Assembly (NCBI GenBank): GCA_025355325.1
Contig: JANXZX010000130.1
Span: 1 to 45,562 of the forward strand
From: Geobacteraceae bacterium
GTDB lineage: Bacteria > Desulfobacterota > Desulfuromonadia > Geobacterales > Pseudopelobacteraceae
Length of the DNA stretch: 45,562 nucleotides
Direction: 5' to 3'
Both the position numbers and the translations under genes were made by a program. The notes below the pieces were generated by a model that saw nothing but the letters and a program-made list of their open reading frames with translations, did no database searches and was not told where the DNA came from. Positions within the stretch are counted from its first letter, which is position 1; the number at the start of each line of letters is the position of its first letter. Positions 8,890 through 16,808 of the stretch are shown here, piece by piece.

Positions 8890-11127
8890 TTAGCGTTCCT
8901 CTAGAATCCGCAACTCTAGGTCGGCCTGGCGCAGCCGTTCAGAAATTACAAGGGCGAGACGGACAAATACGTGCTCTCCCAGGAATATGCTGGTCTGAGA
9001 TACCGAATCAAAACGGCTCCGCGAGAGAATAAAAATTTCACTGGCCTCCCTGGCTTCCACATCCGCTGATCGAACACCACTGTCCAGAAAAGCCAGTTCA
9101 CCAAAAAAACCACCTCGTTCGATAGTTGCAATGTGGTGGCGTTTTCCCCCCTCCAGAGGAAGCATTACCTTCACACTTCCCTTCCTGATCAGGAAAAGCT
9201 GGTCGCCATAATCTCCCTGTGTGAAGGCTTTTTCGCCGGCTTGAAGAGACAATTCTTCCATGCAACTCTCAAGCATGACCAAGGCTGACTTGTCAAGTCC
9301 ATGAAATAACTCGAAATCTGCTATGTTCAAGCTCTGTTCTTCATCAATAATGATTGCATTGGCCTTGTCGAGAATCTGCTGTTCCATCCATTCCAGAGCC
9401 TCTTCACGGGTTTCGGCAATCTTTACGCCATCTCTATCACGGACTATTCCCATCTGCGCCAGGTATCGTTCAAAGTCCCGCTGGTCGAGCAGTGCCGAAG
9501 GCATGCCGCTGAACAGCAGTTGGCCCCCCCTCTCTGCCAACTGTGCGTGCATTTGCTCAAATAGGTGGACCGCTGTGTAATCTATCGAGCTTGCGTGGCG
9601 CATGTCGAGGAGCATCCAGGTTTTAGTCCTAAGATCACTTTCCAGTTGAGTAAATAGCTGGTCGGTGGTGCCAAAGAACAGATTGCCTTGCAGTTCACAG
9701 AATACTGCCTGGTCCCCGTTGCGGCTCAAAATATCCCTTTCGGTGCTTCTGCGGCGAATTTTTGACGACATCTGATTAAGATAGCACTTGCGGCGAATGA
9801 CAGGAGCTTTAATCTGTTCGCGAATGAACAGCAGTATGGCAAGCGCAATCCCGACTCCTGAGGCCGCGATAAGATCGACGGTCAACGCTACGACGATTAC
9901 TCCTGCGATAACAGTGAAATCAAGTCGTCCGGCAGGATAGCTCAACAGACGGAACATGGAGCGGTCAAACATGCGCCAGGCGATAACGAGAAGGATTCCG
10001 GACAAAGAGCCGATGGGAACCCAGGCGATGAGGGGGCTCATGAACAGGAGTGCCAACACAACAAAAGCACCTTCCATGATTCCGGCGCGTGGGGTGCGAC
10101 CGCCACTGTTCAAGTTTACCAATGTGGGCCCCATTGTGCCGGCACCAGGCATTCCCCCCAGCAGAAATGAACTGAGATTGCCGATCCCCTGACCGATGAG
10201 CTCCCGATTGGAGTTGTGTCTGTTGCGTGTAAGGGCATCGAGGCCAACACAGGTTTTGAGCGTGTCGATTGACAATAAGGCTGACAGTGTCAAGGCTGGA
10301 ACAAGTATACGTTTGATGCTGGATATCTCAAGGTGAGCGAGGGAAGTCACGCGGTCGGAAATGATCCCGATAAATGAGCCTGATGCCTGAATAGGCCCGA
10401 TAATCAGTGGATTGTGGGTACTGTTGAGTAATTCGGGGCAGAAAGGTGTCATTGAAAAATACGTTATGATGCCGGCAAGCAGACCCAGAATTGCAGCTGG
10501 AATGCGCCGGGTCACCAGGGGGGCCAGGGCCATGACCGCCATTGTGATAATCCCGACCACCAATCCCTGCCATTTCCAGGTGGCTGGTGACATGATACCT
10601 TGTAATAAGGATGTGCCCTTCGGGATTCCGAATAGCTTGGGTAACTGCCCCAAAGCGATGATGATGCCTACGCTGGACAGATATCCACTGACAACCGGAT
10701 ACGGTATGAACTTGATCAGCTTTCCGCCGCCAAGCAGGCCGTAAGAAATCTGTAATCCACCAGCAAACAGTACGGTAAGAGAAACCAGAGGGAGGATCGC
10801 GGCAGGTTCCATCCTGACATCGCTTTGACCGGCCATAAGTCCTGCAATAAGTGCGGACAACACAGCTGCTGCAGGTGCGCATGGTGCTGAAATGAGACCG
10901 GCTGTCCGGCCAAACAGAGGGGCGGCTATTCCGAGAGCGGCAGCGCCCGCAAGTCCCGCCATTGCCCCCTGTCCGGCGTATTCCGGTCCAAGCGTGGTAT
11001 ATACCACGATTCCGAAGGCCGCCGAGGAGGGGAGGGCCACCAGCATGGCGGCCAGTCCTCCCCACACGTCACCGATCCAGGAGGCAGACGATTTCGATGT
11101 CTGTGCAATTGTATCACTCATAGACAA
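8890..11127 (-). CDS. SulP-family anion transporter fused to STAS and cyclic-nucleotide-binding domains
   Basis: This is a 745-residue fusion. Residues about 15-440 form a SulP/SLC26 membrane domain of a dozen or more helices with GLAGAAALGIAAP, the PYPVVSGYLSSVG stretch and LLSIDTLKTCVGLDALT. A cytoplasmic STAS domain (about 475-590) follows. The C-terminus (about 615-735) is a CAP_ED cyclic-nucleotide-binding fold with FTQGDYGDQLFLIRKGSVKV and the phosphate-binding cassette FGELAFLDSGVRSADV, which keeps the key Glu and Arg. The expected substrate is sulphate, bicarbonate or another small anion, with gating by cAMP or cGMP. STAS fusions are the norm for the family; the added nucleotide domain is less common. 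No sulphate-assimilation genes are adjacent. Confidence 0.92.
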   Translation of the reverse strand: MSMSDTIAQTSKSSASWIGDVWGGLAAMLVALPSSAAFGIVVYTTLGPEYAGQGAMAGLAGAAALGIAAPLFGRTAGLISAPCAPAAAVLSALIAGLMAGQSDVRMEPAAILPLVSLTVLFAGGLQISYGLLGGGKLIKFIPYPVVSGYLSSVGIIIALGQLPKLFGIPKGTSLLQGIMSPATWKWQGLVVGIITMAVMALAPLVTRRIPAAILGLLAGIITYFSMTPFCPELLNSTHNPLIIGPIQASGSFIGIISDRVTSLAHLEISSIKRILVPALTLSALLSIDTLKTCVGLDALTRNRHNSNRELIGQGIGNLSSFLLGGMPGAGTMGPTLVNLNSGGRTPRAGIMEGAFVVLALLFMSPLIAWVPIGSLSGILLVIAWRMFDRSMFRLLSYPAGRLDFTVIAGVIVVALTVDLIAASGVGIALAILLFIREQIKAPVIRRKCYLNQMSSKIRRRSTERDILSRNGDQAVFCELQGNLFFGTTDQLFTQLESDLRTKTWMLLDMRHASSIDYTAVHLFEQMHAQLAERGGQLLFSGMPSALLDQRDFERYLAQMGIVRDRDGVKIAETREEALEWMEQQILDKANAIIIDEEQSLNIADFELFHGLDKSALVMLESCMEELSLQAGEKAFTQGDYGDQLFLIRKGSVKVMLPLEGGKRHHIATIERGGFFGELAFLDSGVRSADVEAREASEIFILSRSRFDSVSQTSIFLGEHVFVRLALVISERLRQADLELRILEER

Positions 11128-11264
11128 GCGAATTGTACCATTTTACCCATCCAATTAAATGGTTGGTCTTGTGTCTATTATCTGATGCCGACATGATGAT
11201 TCAACTGTACTGCTAAATATTCATATTTCAAGCGCTCCAATATTTTTGGTGCTTACTGGTCCGC

Positions 11265-11447
11265 TCAGCTGCCGATACCGGTCATGTATTTTACATAGAG
11301 AGGCTTCTGCTCTGTCGGCGGCGCCGCTATTGCCGTCATAATAGTGCTGTTGGAAATTGCCCGTGCAATCTTCATCATGATGGGCTCAAACTCCTCCCAC
11401 AAGCCGACCGCAAGGATTATTGCACCGCATAAGGTAATCGGTTCCAT
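11265..11447 (-). CDS. Small hypothetical membrane-associated protein, 60 residues
   Basis: No family is recognised. The ATG at 11447 has AGGAG with good spacing; a GTG two codons earlier is only one base from that site, so the ATG is preferred. The N-terminus (TLCGAIILAVGLW) is a short hydrophobic helix and the rest is weakly polar. It lies 56 bp downstream of lexA on the same strand and could be part of its transcript. Confidence 0.5.
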   Translation of the reverse strand: MEPITLCGAIILAVGLWEEFEPIMMKIARAISNSTIMTAIAAPPTEQKPLYVKYMTGIGS

Positions 11448-11503
11448 TTTCACTCTCCTGTTTTCTGTTATTCATTTCAGTTCCGATATGATTTCAATGT
11501 CTC

Positions 11504-12130
11504 TTACATCCGACGGTAAACGCCAATCACCTTGCCGACTATGCTGAACTCGCCATCTTCCGGGCGAATGATGATCGGCCCCATATTCGGGTTTGCCGGT
11601 TGCAGCCGGATATGATCCTGCTCCCGATAAAACCATTTAAGGGTTACTTCGCCATCAATCATGGCAACCACGGTATCTTTATTGTCAGCGGTCGGTTGTG
11701 GCCGTACCAGAGCCAGATCGCCATCAATGATGCCTGCATTGATCATTGACTCACCACTCACCCGCAGGAAAAAACAGTCATTTCCCTTAACGGCCATCGG
11801 GTCAACGGAGAAGTATCCCTGAATGTCTTCAATAGCCGGGGCAAGATGCCCGGCCCGGACGGTGCCGACGATCGGCAGGGAAACCGAAGGATTGATCGGC
11901 ATTTTCAGGGTAATTCCCCGATTCACATGATCTCTTTTGATGTACCCCTTACGCTCCAACGCACTGAGATGTTTCATGACCGGCAGCGTTCCCGAAACAT
12001 TCAGGTGTCCCGCGATATCGCGCTGACTGGGAGGATAGCCGTTGTCGCCCGTGTACGAGGTGATGAACTGCAGCACCTGGTTCTGGCGTTGGGTCAGTTT
12101 ATTATTAGCTTGCGGACAATAGGTAGTCAT
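11504..12130 (-). CDS. lexA: LexA-type SOS repressor
   Basis: This is a 208-residue repressor: an N-terminal winged helix-turn-helix (about 10-75, starting KLTQRQNQVLQFI, with YPPSQRDIAGHLNVSG) and a C-terminal S24 autoprotease. The self-cleavage bond is Ala-Gly in VRAGHLAPA, the nucleophile Ser lies in SGESMINAG and the Lys in VTLKWF. It should repress DNA-damage genes until RecA filaments trigger self-cleavage. An upstream ATG at 12169 lacks a ribosome site and would lie on the far side of the -35 box. The ATG at 12130 lies inside a 24-bp palindrome and close to the predicted transcription start. No imuA-imuB-dnaE2 cassette or recA is adjacent, but two lexA genes per genome are reported for Geobacter. 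Confidence 0.93.
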   Translation of the reverse strand: MTTYCPQANNKLTQRQNQVLQFITSYTGDNGYPPSQRDIAGHLNVSGTLPVMKHLSALERKGYIKRDHVNRGITLKMPINPSVSLPIVGTVRAGHLAPAIEDIQGYFSVDPMAVKGNDCFFLRVSGESMINAGIIDGDLALVRPQPTADNKDTVVAMIDGEVTLKWFYREQDHIRLQPANPNMGPIIIRPEDGEFSIVGKVIGVYRRM

Positions 12131-12166
12131 ATGACTACCTATATGATTTTTTTCAGAATGTGTCAA
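12119..12166 (-). promoter_or_regulatory. lexA promoter and overlapping LexA operator
   Basis: On the minus strand TTGACA (12166-12161) and TATAGG (12143-12138) are separated by exactly 17 bp. A perfect 24-bp palindrome at 12119-12142 with core GGTAGTCATATGACTACC covers the -10, the expected start point and the ATG at 12130. The core fits GGTT-N2-C-N4-G-N3-ACC, the box reported for Geobacter LexA as I recall it, except for A at position four. It implies autorepression, and a transcript starting at or within one or two bases of the start codon. Confidence 0.8.
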
Positions 12167-12282
12167 CATTTAAATCAAGTGGAACAAGCAGGGTTGACTG
12201 TTTCAACCGTGCCGGTGTACTGTTGAGTACAAAAGTATCTTGTTGATCCGGATAAACGTCCATTCATGCGAGAATATTTCAA

Positions 12283-12825
12283 ATGATACGAAAAATTATG
12301 CTGATGATGATTCTGACCGCTCTCCTTCTTTCCTGTACTCAGGAATCGCCGGAAATCTCGCAGGTCAAGGGGATTGTCATGCAGTATAATGCGCTGCTTA
12401 CGGACGGCTATTTAAAACAGAATATGAACCCGTTGCAGCGTGTGGCGACCGATGAAATAGCAACCAAGGCCTATCATCACATGGCGGCGCTGGGGGAAAG
12501 CAATGTGCGAATGGTATCGGAGCTGCTGAAGATGACGTTCGATGGGGTGACCTTTGCCGGGCAGGACGCGGTAACGGTAACGACCCGGGAAATGTGGAAT
12601 TTTGCCCATAATAATCTCATTACCGGGCAAACGGTATTCGAAGAAAAAGAGTATCCGTACGATCTGACCTATGAGCTGAAAAAAGTAAATGGCCAATGGA
12701 AGATATACCGTATAACGGCAACAGGTGAGGAGCGAAGCAACGGTGCCTCCGCAGTGAAACCCGGTCCGGCCGGAACCCTTACCGCATCACCGGCAAAAAA
12801 GAGTGGCCGGTTTTCGCGGCCATAA
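12283..12825 (+). CDS. Hypothetical lipoprotein
   Basis: This is a 180-residue protein with a lipoprotein signal: Lys/Arg-containing start, hydrophobic core and lipobox LLSC (Cys18), so it is predicted to be lipid-anchored in the envelope. The mature part (about 25-145) alternates helices with strands ending in VNGQWKIYRI, which resembles an NTF2/SnoaL-like fold, though that is only a suggestion. The C-terminal 35 residues are low-complexity (Pro, Ala, Gly, Ser) and end with basic residues. It is transcribed divergently from lexA with about 150 bp between their starts. No clear Shine-Dalgarno site is seen. Function unknown. Confidence 0.75.
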   Translation: MIRKIMLMMILTALLLSCTQESPEISQVKGIVMQYNALLTDGYLKQNMNPLQRVATDEIATKAYHHMAALGESNVRMVSELLKMTFDGVTFAGQDAVTVTTREMWNFAHNNLITGQTVFEEKEYPYDLTYELKKVNGQWKIYRITATGEERSNGASAVKPGPAGTLTASPAKKSGRFSRP

Positions 12826-12860
12826 GTGATGAAATACCGGAGAAATGGGATTCGAGGTCG

Positions 12861-13277
12861 CTACACAAAACCTAGTTCAACATGTTTTCCGAATACCTTC
12901 GCGATCTTTTCGAGCGTTTTGAGGGTGGGATTGGCTTTGCGGGGATTTTCAAGACGCTGATAAACCTGATAGGAAATATCCAGCTTACGAGCGATTTCAA
13001 CTTGAGTCGCATCGGCTCGTAGTTTGCGGAGCATGATGGCTACCGCCACATGGGGCGCAACGGTAATGTAATGGATCTCTTCACCGGTGATGCTTGACGG
13101 TTCGGGGATACTGAAGTTACGTTCGAAATCGGATGCCAGGCAGCCATTGAGCGCCTCTTCAGCATTCTGTATGGCTTCCTCAATGGTCGTGCCGAAGGTA
13201 ACTACATTTTCCAGATCCGGAAAGGTCACCAGCAAAGCATCATCTTCTTTCACAATATGGGCAGGATAGCTCAACAT
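12861..13277 (-). CDS. hicB: HicB-type antitoxin with C-terminal helix-turn-helix
   Basis: This is a 138-residue protein. The N-terminal half (about 1-65) is the HicB fold: YPAHIVKEDDALLVTFPDLENVVTFGTTIEEAIQNAEEAL. The C-terminal part (about 85-138) is an Xre-type helix-turn-helix (ATQVEIARKLDISYQVYQRLENP), used by this subgroup to bind its own promoter. It neutralises the HicA mRNA-cleaving toxin encoded three bases upstream. Gene order toxin-antitoxin is standard for hicAB. Confidence 0.9.
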   Translation of the reverse strand: MLSYPAHIVKEDDALLVTFPDLENVVTFGTTIEEAIQNAEEALNGCLASDFERNFSIPEPSSITGEEIHYITVAPHVAVAIMLRKLRADATQVEIARKLDISYQVYQRLENPRKANPTLKTLEKIAKVFGKHVELGFV

Positions 13278-13280
13278 GTC

Positions 13281-13466
13281 TTACTCCTTTATTCCGGCCT
13301 GTTTCAGAATTGCATTCAGCAGCCCTTTCGGCAGGTCGGTGGTGCCATGAATCGGGATGGGAACAGACCGGCTTCCTTCGCGTATCATGACGTGATGACT
13401 GCCGGAAATGCGATCAAGACTCCAACCGTGCGATTCTAACAGTTTTTTGAGTTGTTTGCCGGTCAT
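13281..13466 (-). CDS. hicA: HicA-type mRNA interferase toxin
   Basis: This is a 61-residue toxin with a double-stranded-RNA-binding-like fold. It shows the typical LKKLLESHGWSLDRISGSHHVM start, with the catalytic His in GSHHV (His24 by position), and the LPKGLLNAILKQAGI end. It blocks translation by cutting mRNA unless bound by HicB. No Shine-Dalgarno sequence is seen before the ATG, and the predicted promoter leaves only seven bases between -10 and ATG, so the message may be leaderless. The pair looks complete. Confidence 0.9.
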   Translation of the reverse strand: MTGKQLKKLLESHGWSLDRISGSHHVMIREGSRSVPIPIHGTTDLPKGLLNAILKQAGIKE

Positions 13467-13473
13467 GGATATA

Positions 13474-13501
13474 TTTATACATCATATAAGCTGTGTGTCA
13501 A
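13474..13501 (-). promoter_or_regulatory. hicAB promoter
   Basis: On the minus strand TTGACA (13501-13496) and TATAAA (13479-13474) are spaced by 16 bp. The -10 ends seven bases before the hicA ATG (13466), so transcription should start at or next to the start codon. The AT-rich spacer and -10 are the likely HicB target; a clean inverted repeat is not evident. Confidence 0.65.
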
Positions 13502-13636
13502 GCGGGTTGTTGCGTTGATTTGTTTTTCAAACCCTGTATTTTCCCTTCCTCTATTACCACTATCTTCTTTGTTTATGCTCATTGGCCTCTGATTTAAAAT
13601 CCTGATTATTCAATCCGATGGACTTGAGTTATTCGC

Positions 13637-13682
13637 TTGACGATATATGTGATTCGGTATATTATGTGAATATATATTCACA
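13637..13682 (+). promoter_or_regulatory. tetR promoter with overlapping operator
   Basis: TTGACG (13637-13642), a 17-bp spacer and TATTAT (13660-13665) form a strong promoter. A perfect 18-bp palindrome, TGTGAATATATATTCACA, occupies 13665-13682, starting on the last base of the -10 and covering the start point. The same arms and spacing recur at 14297-14320, so this is probably the autoregulatory site of the TetR protein encoded at 13696. Confidence 0.78.
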
Positions 13683-13695
13683 ACGGTAAGGTTTT

Positions 13696-14283
13696 ATGGA
13701 AAAGAAAAGTACTCGTATCCGCAAGGAAGAAATAGTTCAGGCCACCCTTGGTCTTGTCGGAAGCAGGGGGGTGCGTGCTTTGACTATTTCTGCAATCGCA
13801 GAATCAGCCGGAATGTGCGAGGCCAACATATATCGACATTTCAGCGGCAAGGATGGAATCTTTTCTGCTTTAGCGGATTTCATCGGTACCTCGGTCATGG
13901 GTAAAGCCGCCGCAATTGCCGCAGGTAGCCGCAGTCCTCTTGAAAAACTTGAAACCATTTTCTTCTCACATATTTCACTCGTTGCTGATTATCCGGGAAT
14001 CCCGCGATTTATTTTTTCGGAAGACGTTCTTTTGGGGCATCCCGATTTGGCGAAGTCATTGGCAATGCGTATTGGCAACTATGTTGAGACGGTATCGGGC
14101 GTAATTGCGGCAGGTATCGATGAAGGAGAGTTACGACAGAATATTTCACCGCGAGAGACGGCCCTGATTATGCTCGGGATGATTCAGTTTACCGCACTGC
14201 GCCAAACGATGGGTGGCTTGTCCTGCGACATTGAAACCGAGGCCAGAAAGCTCTGGTCCAATTTTCTGATTCTGATTAGCTGA
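13696..14283 (+). CDS. TetR-family repressor of the adjacent export operon
   Basis: This is a 195-residue regulator. The N-terminal helix-turn-helix (about 10-58) has the classic ALTISAIAESAGMCEANIYRHFSGKDGIF sequence split across helices two to four; the rest is an all-helical ligand-binding and dimerisation domain. It lies 68 bp upstream of the TolC gene in the same direction. Matching palindromes before its own gene and before tolC imply that it represses both and releases them when an exported compound binds. The effector is unknown. The start is supported by GTAAGG upstream of the ATG at 13696. Confidence 0.9.
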   Translation: MEKKSTRIRKEEIVQATLGLVGSRGVRALTISAIAESAGMCEANIYRHFSGKDGIFSALADFIGTSVMGKAAAIAAGSRSPLEKLETIFFSHISLVADYPGIPRFIFSEDVLLGHPDLAKSLAMRIGNYVETVSGVIAAGIDEGELRQNISPRETALIMLGMIQFTALRQTMGGLSCDIETEARKLWSNFLILIS

Positions 14284-14296
14284 TTTTTTTTGCCCA

Positions 14297-14320
14297 TTAT
14301 GTGAATATATAATCACATAA
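14297..14320 (+). promoter_or_regulatory. TetR operator and -10 of the export operon
   Basis: Arms TTATGTGA and TCACATAA are perfect inverted repeats with eight bases between them, matching the arms and spacing of the operator at 13665-13682. A consensus TATAAT (14308-14313) lies inside it, 38 bp before the tolC start; no good -35 is visible at the right distance. Confidence 0.72.
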
Positions 14321-14351
14321 AATTCAATTTTTACTATATTGGTAATCTGAT

Positions 14352-15632
14352 ATGAAACAACTTGTATTTATACTTATGGCATTCTTTCTGGTTGGTAGCC
14401 CGCTTTATGCTGCGATGCCCCTGTCCCTTGATGAGGCGGTGGAGTCGGCGCTGAAAAATCATCCCCAGGTGATCGAAGCGGAGGCGAATCTTCGTGGTGC
14501 CGAGGCCAGAACCGGTCAGGCTCAGGCGAATTATTATCCGCAAATCAACTTCTCCGCAGACTGGAACAGAACACGCAGTTACCTCCCAGTACAGGAAAGT
14601 ATCCGGACAACGGAAGTTGGCGTTGCGGCGGTGTATCTGAAGCAGACCATCTTTGATTTCGGTCGCACTGCCGGCAGTGTTGAAGCGGCTCGCAGTAATT
14701 TGGCAGCGGCGGACCAGGCGCGTACCGTATCCCGTCATGATGTGATCCTGCGTGTCAAGAGTGCATTCTATCTGCTTTTTGCTGCCGAAAAGCAGGTTGT
14801 AGCCGTTGCGGAGACCGTCAAGGCACGGTCAATGGTTCTCAACCAGGCTCAGGAATTCTTTCGTCAGGGTATCAGGTCAAAGGTCGATGTCACACAGGCC
14901 GAAGCCAATTTTTTTGCTGCCAAAACGGCATTAATCCGGGCTGAAAATAATCGTGATATTGCCCGGCTTGAGCTTGCAAACGCTATGGGAAACGAATCAC
15001 TGGATGAGTACTCCCCCGTTGAACCGGTTTTTGTACCGGTAACGTTGCCGGAAAAAGGTCAGATACAGCAGTTGGCACTGCGCAATCGTGCCGAGTTGCA
15101 ACAGTTGGCCGCCTTGAAGTCAACGGCGTCCGCCAACCTGAAGACGGCCAGGGGAAGTTATTTGCCGATCCTTTCCGGTACGGCAAATGTGGGTGCTGCA
15201 GATGGTGATATTACCCCTTCCGGCAACGTATGGGGGGTGGGATTGAACCTGACCATGCCGCTTTTCTCAGGGTTTTCCTCGGTTGAGCAGGTGCGGGAAG
15301 CAGCAGCAGCTATTAATGCTATCGAGGCCCGGCAGAGCAACGTACGGCTGCAGATCAGCAAAGAAGTTGAGTCTGCCCGGCTTGGAGTTGACGAGGCCTC
15401 GGCCCGTATGATTTCAACCGACAAGGAAGTCACGGCAACCGGTGAAAATATGTCTTTGGCAGAAGGACGCTATCAGGAAGGGGTCGGCACCATTGTTGAA
15501 GTAACCGATGCGCACGTCCGGGCGCTCGAAGCACGAACGGCCCGCATCCAGGCCATGTATGATTATTACATCGCTTTGGCGCGGCTTGAGCGGTCTGTTG
15601 GCAGCAGTGAAAAGCAGTTTGTTAAGGAGTGA
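14352..15632 (+). CDS. TolC-family outer-membrane efflux protein
   Basis: This is a 426-residue outer-membrane channel. A signal peptide (about 1-20, ending LYA) precedes two OEP repeats with the family pattern LSLDEAVESALKNHPQVIEAEANLRGAEARTGQAQANYYPQI split over the first helix and strand, and a second copy around residues 225-420. Long helical stretches form the periplasmic tunnel. It is the first gene of a four-gene exporter and should connect the inner-membrane ABC pump and its adaptor to the outside. The adaptor gene starts three bases after its stop. Confidence 0.92.
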   Translation: MKQLVFILMAFFLVGSPLYAAMPLSLDEAVESALKNHPQVIEAEANLRGAEARTGQAQANYYPQINFSADWNRTRSYLPVQESIRTTEVGVAAVYLKQTIFDFGRTAGSVEAARSNLAAADQARTVSRHDVILRVKSAFYLLFAAEKQVVAVAETVKARSMVLNQAQEFFRQGIRSKVDVTQAEANFFAAKTALIRAENNRDIARLELANAMGNESLDEYSPVEPVFVPVTLPEKGQIQQLALRNRAELQQLAALKSTASANLKTARGSYLPILSGTANVGAADGDITPSGNVWGVGLNLTMPLFSGFSSVEQVREAAAAINAIEARQSNVRLQISKEVESARLGVDEASARMISTDKEVTATGENMSLAEGRYQEGVGTIVEVTDAHVRALEARTARIQAMYDYYIALARLERSVGSSEKQFVKE

Positions 15633-15635
15633 TAG

Positions 15636-16808
15636 ATGGATCTGATAAAAACCGTGGCTAAAAAGAAAAAATACATGATCTGGCCGGTAGTTCTGGTGGC
15701 TGGAGTCGTTATTCTCAAAATGACATTACTTGCTCCTTCCAAAGTCAAGGTTGTTTCCGTTGAAAAACGTGACCTTACCGCCCAGGTATATGGCAATGGC
15801 ACGGTCGAGGCCAAGGTGGTTGTCGGGGTCTCCAGCAAGATTACCGGTAGAATTGTTCAATTGTACGCCGATCAGGGCGATCAGGTGAAGCGGGGGCAAC
15901 TCCTTGCCAAGCTGGAAAACGATGACTTCCGCCATCAGGAACAACAATCCGAGGCCGGCTTGAGCAAGTCTGCTGCCAGCCTGAATGTTGAACAGGCAAA
16001 TCTCCAAAAGGCCAGAACAAATCTGGTTCTGGCGGAAAAAAATGCCCAGCGCTTTAAAACTCTGGCAGACAAGAATCTGGTTTCCAAGCTGGAGGCAGAG
16101 CAGTATGAGACCGCCTGTCAGGTCGCCCGGGAAGAGGTCACCCGAAGCTCGGCGGCTGTCGAGGCGGTACGGATGGAGCAGCAGGCCGGCCGCGCCGGTG
16201 TCGGTTTTGCCAAAAGCAAGGTTGCGGATACGCGTATCTACGCTCCTCAGGATGGAATCATCATTACCCGTGATTTGGAAACAGGCGCCACTGTCGCGCC
16301 GGGATTGTCGATATTCACCATGGCCGATCCTCGCACCATTTGGGTCAAGGCCAATGTGGACGAATCACAGTTGAAAGGTGTGGCGGTCGGCGGGAAAGCT
16401 CTGATTACCCTGCGCTCCGTACCCTCCGGACAACTTTCCGGACAGGTTGCCCGTCTTGGTCATCAAAGTGACCGTGTTACCGAAGAGCTGGAGGTGGATG
16501 TGGCATTCACTGAACCGCTGAAAAACTTCCGCCTGGGCGAACAGTCCGATGTGTACATCGTATCAGGAATGAAGAAAGACGCAGCGTCGCTTCCCGCAGC
16601 CACTCTTGTCACGAAAGACAAAAAACGGGGAGTCTGGTTGGTAAATAACGGGAAGCTCGCATTCAGGGAAGTAACTGTCGGAATCGTTGATCGCCGTGGT
16701 TTTACCGAAATAGAAAGCGGCCTCAATGCAGGTGAACGCGTTGTGTCAGCACCTTCACCGGTTATGGCAACATTCAGGGAAGGTATGAAGGTGCGGGTCG
16801 CCCAATGA
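15636..16808 (+). CDS. Periplasmic adaptor (HlyD/MFP family) of ABC exporter
   Basis: This is a 390-residue membrane-fusion protein. An N-terminal TM anchor (about 13-30) is followed by a biotinyl-lipoyl half (VSSKITGRIVQLYADQGDQVKRGQLLAKLE, about 65-95), a coiled-coil hairpin (about 100-195), the second lipoyl half (IYAPQDGIIITRDLETGATV, about 205-225) and beta-barrel domains to the C-terminus. It bridges the permease and TolC. AAGGAG lies within the end of the tolC gene, and its stop overlaps the permease start by four bases (ATGA), indicating translational coupling. The closest functional type is MacA or DevB rather than an RND adaptor, because the partner is an ABC permease. Confidence 0.92.
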   Translation: MDLIKTVAKKKKYMIWPVVLVAGVVILKMTLLAPSKVKVVSVEKRDLTAQVYGNGTVEAKVVVGVSSKITGRIVQLYADQGDQVKRGQLLAKLENDDFRHQEQQSEAGLSKSAASLNVEQANLQKARTNLVLAEKNAQRFKTLADKNLVSKLEAEQYETACQVAREEVTRSSAAVEAVRMEQQAGRAGVGFAKSKVADTRIYAPQDGIIITRDLETGATVAPGLSIFTMADPRTIWVKANVDESQLKGVAVGGKALITLRSVPSGQLSGQVARLGHQSDRVTEELEVDVAFTEPLKNFRLGEQSDVYIVSGMKKDAASLPAATLVTKDKKRGVWLVNNGKLAFREVTVGIVDRRGFTEIESGLNAGERVVSAPSPVMATFREGMKVRVAQ

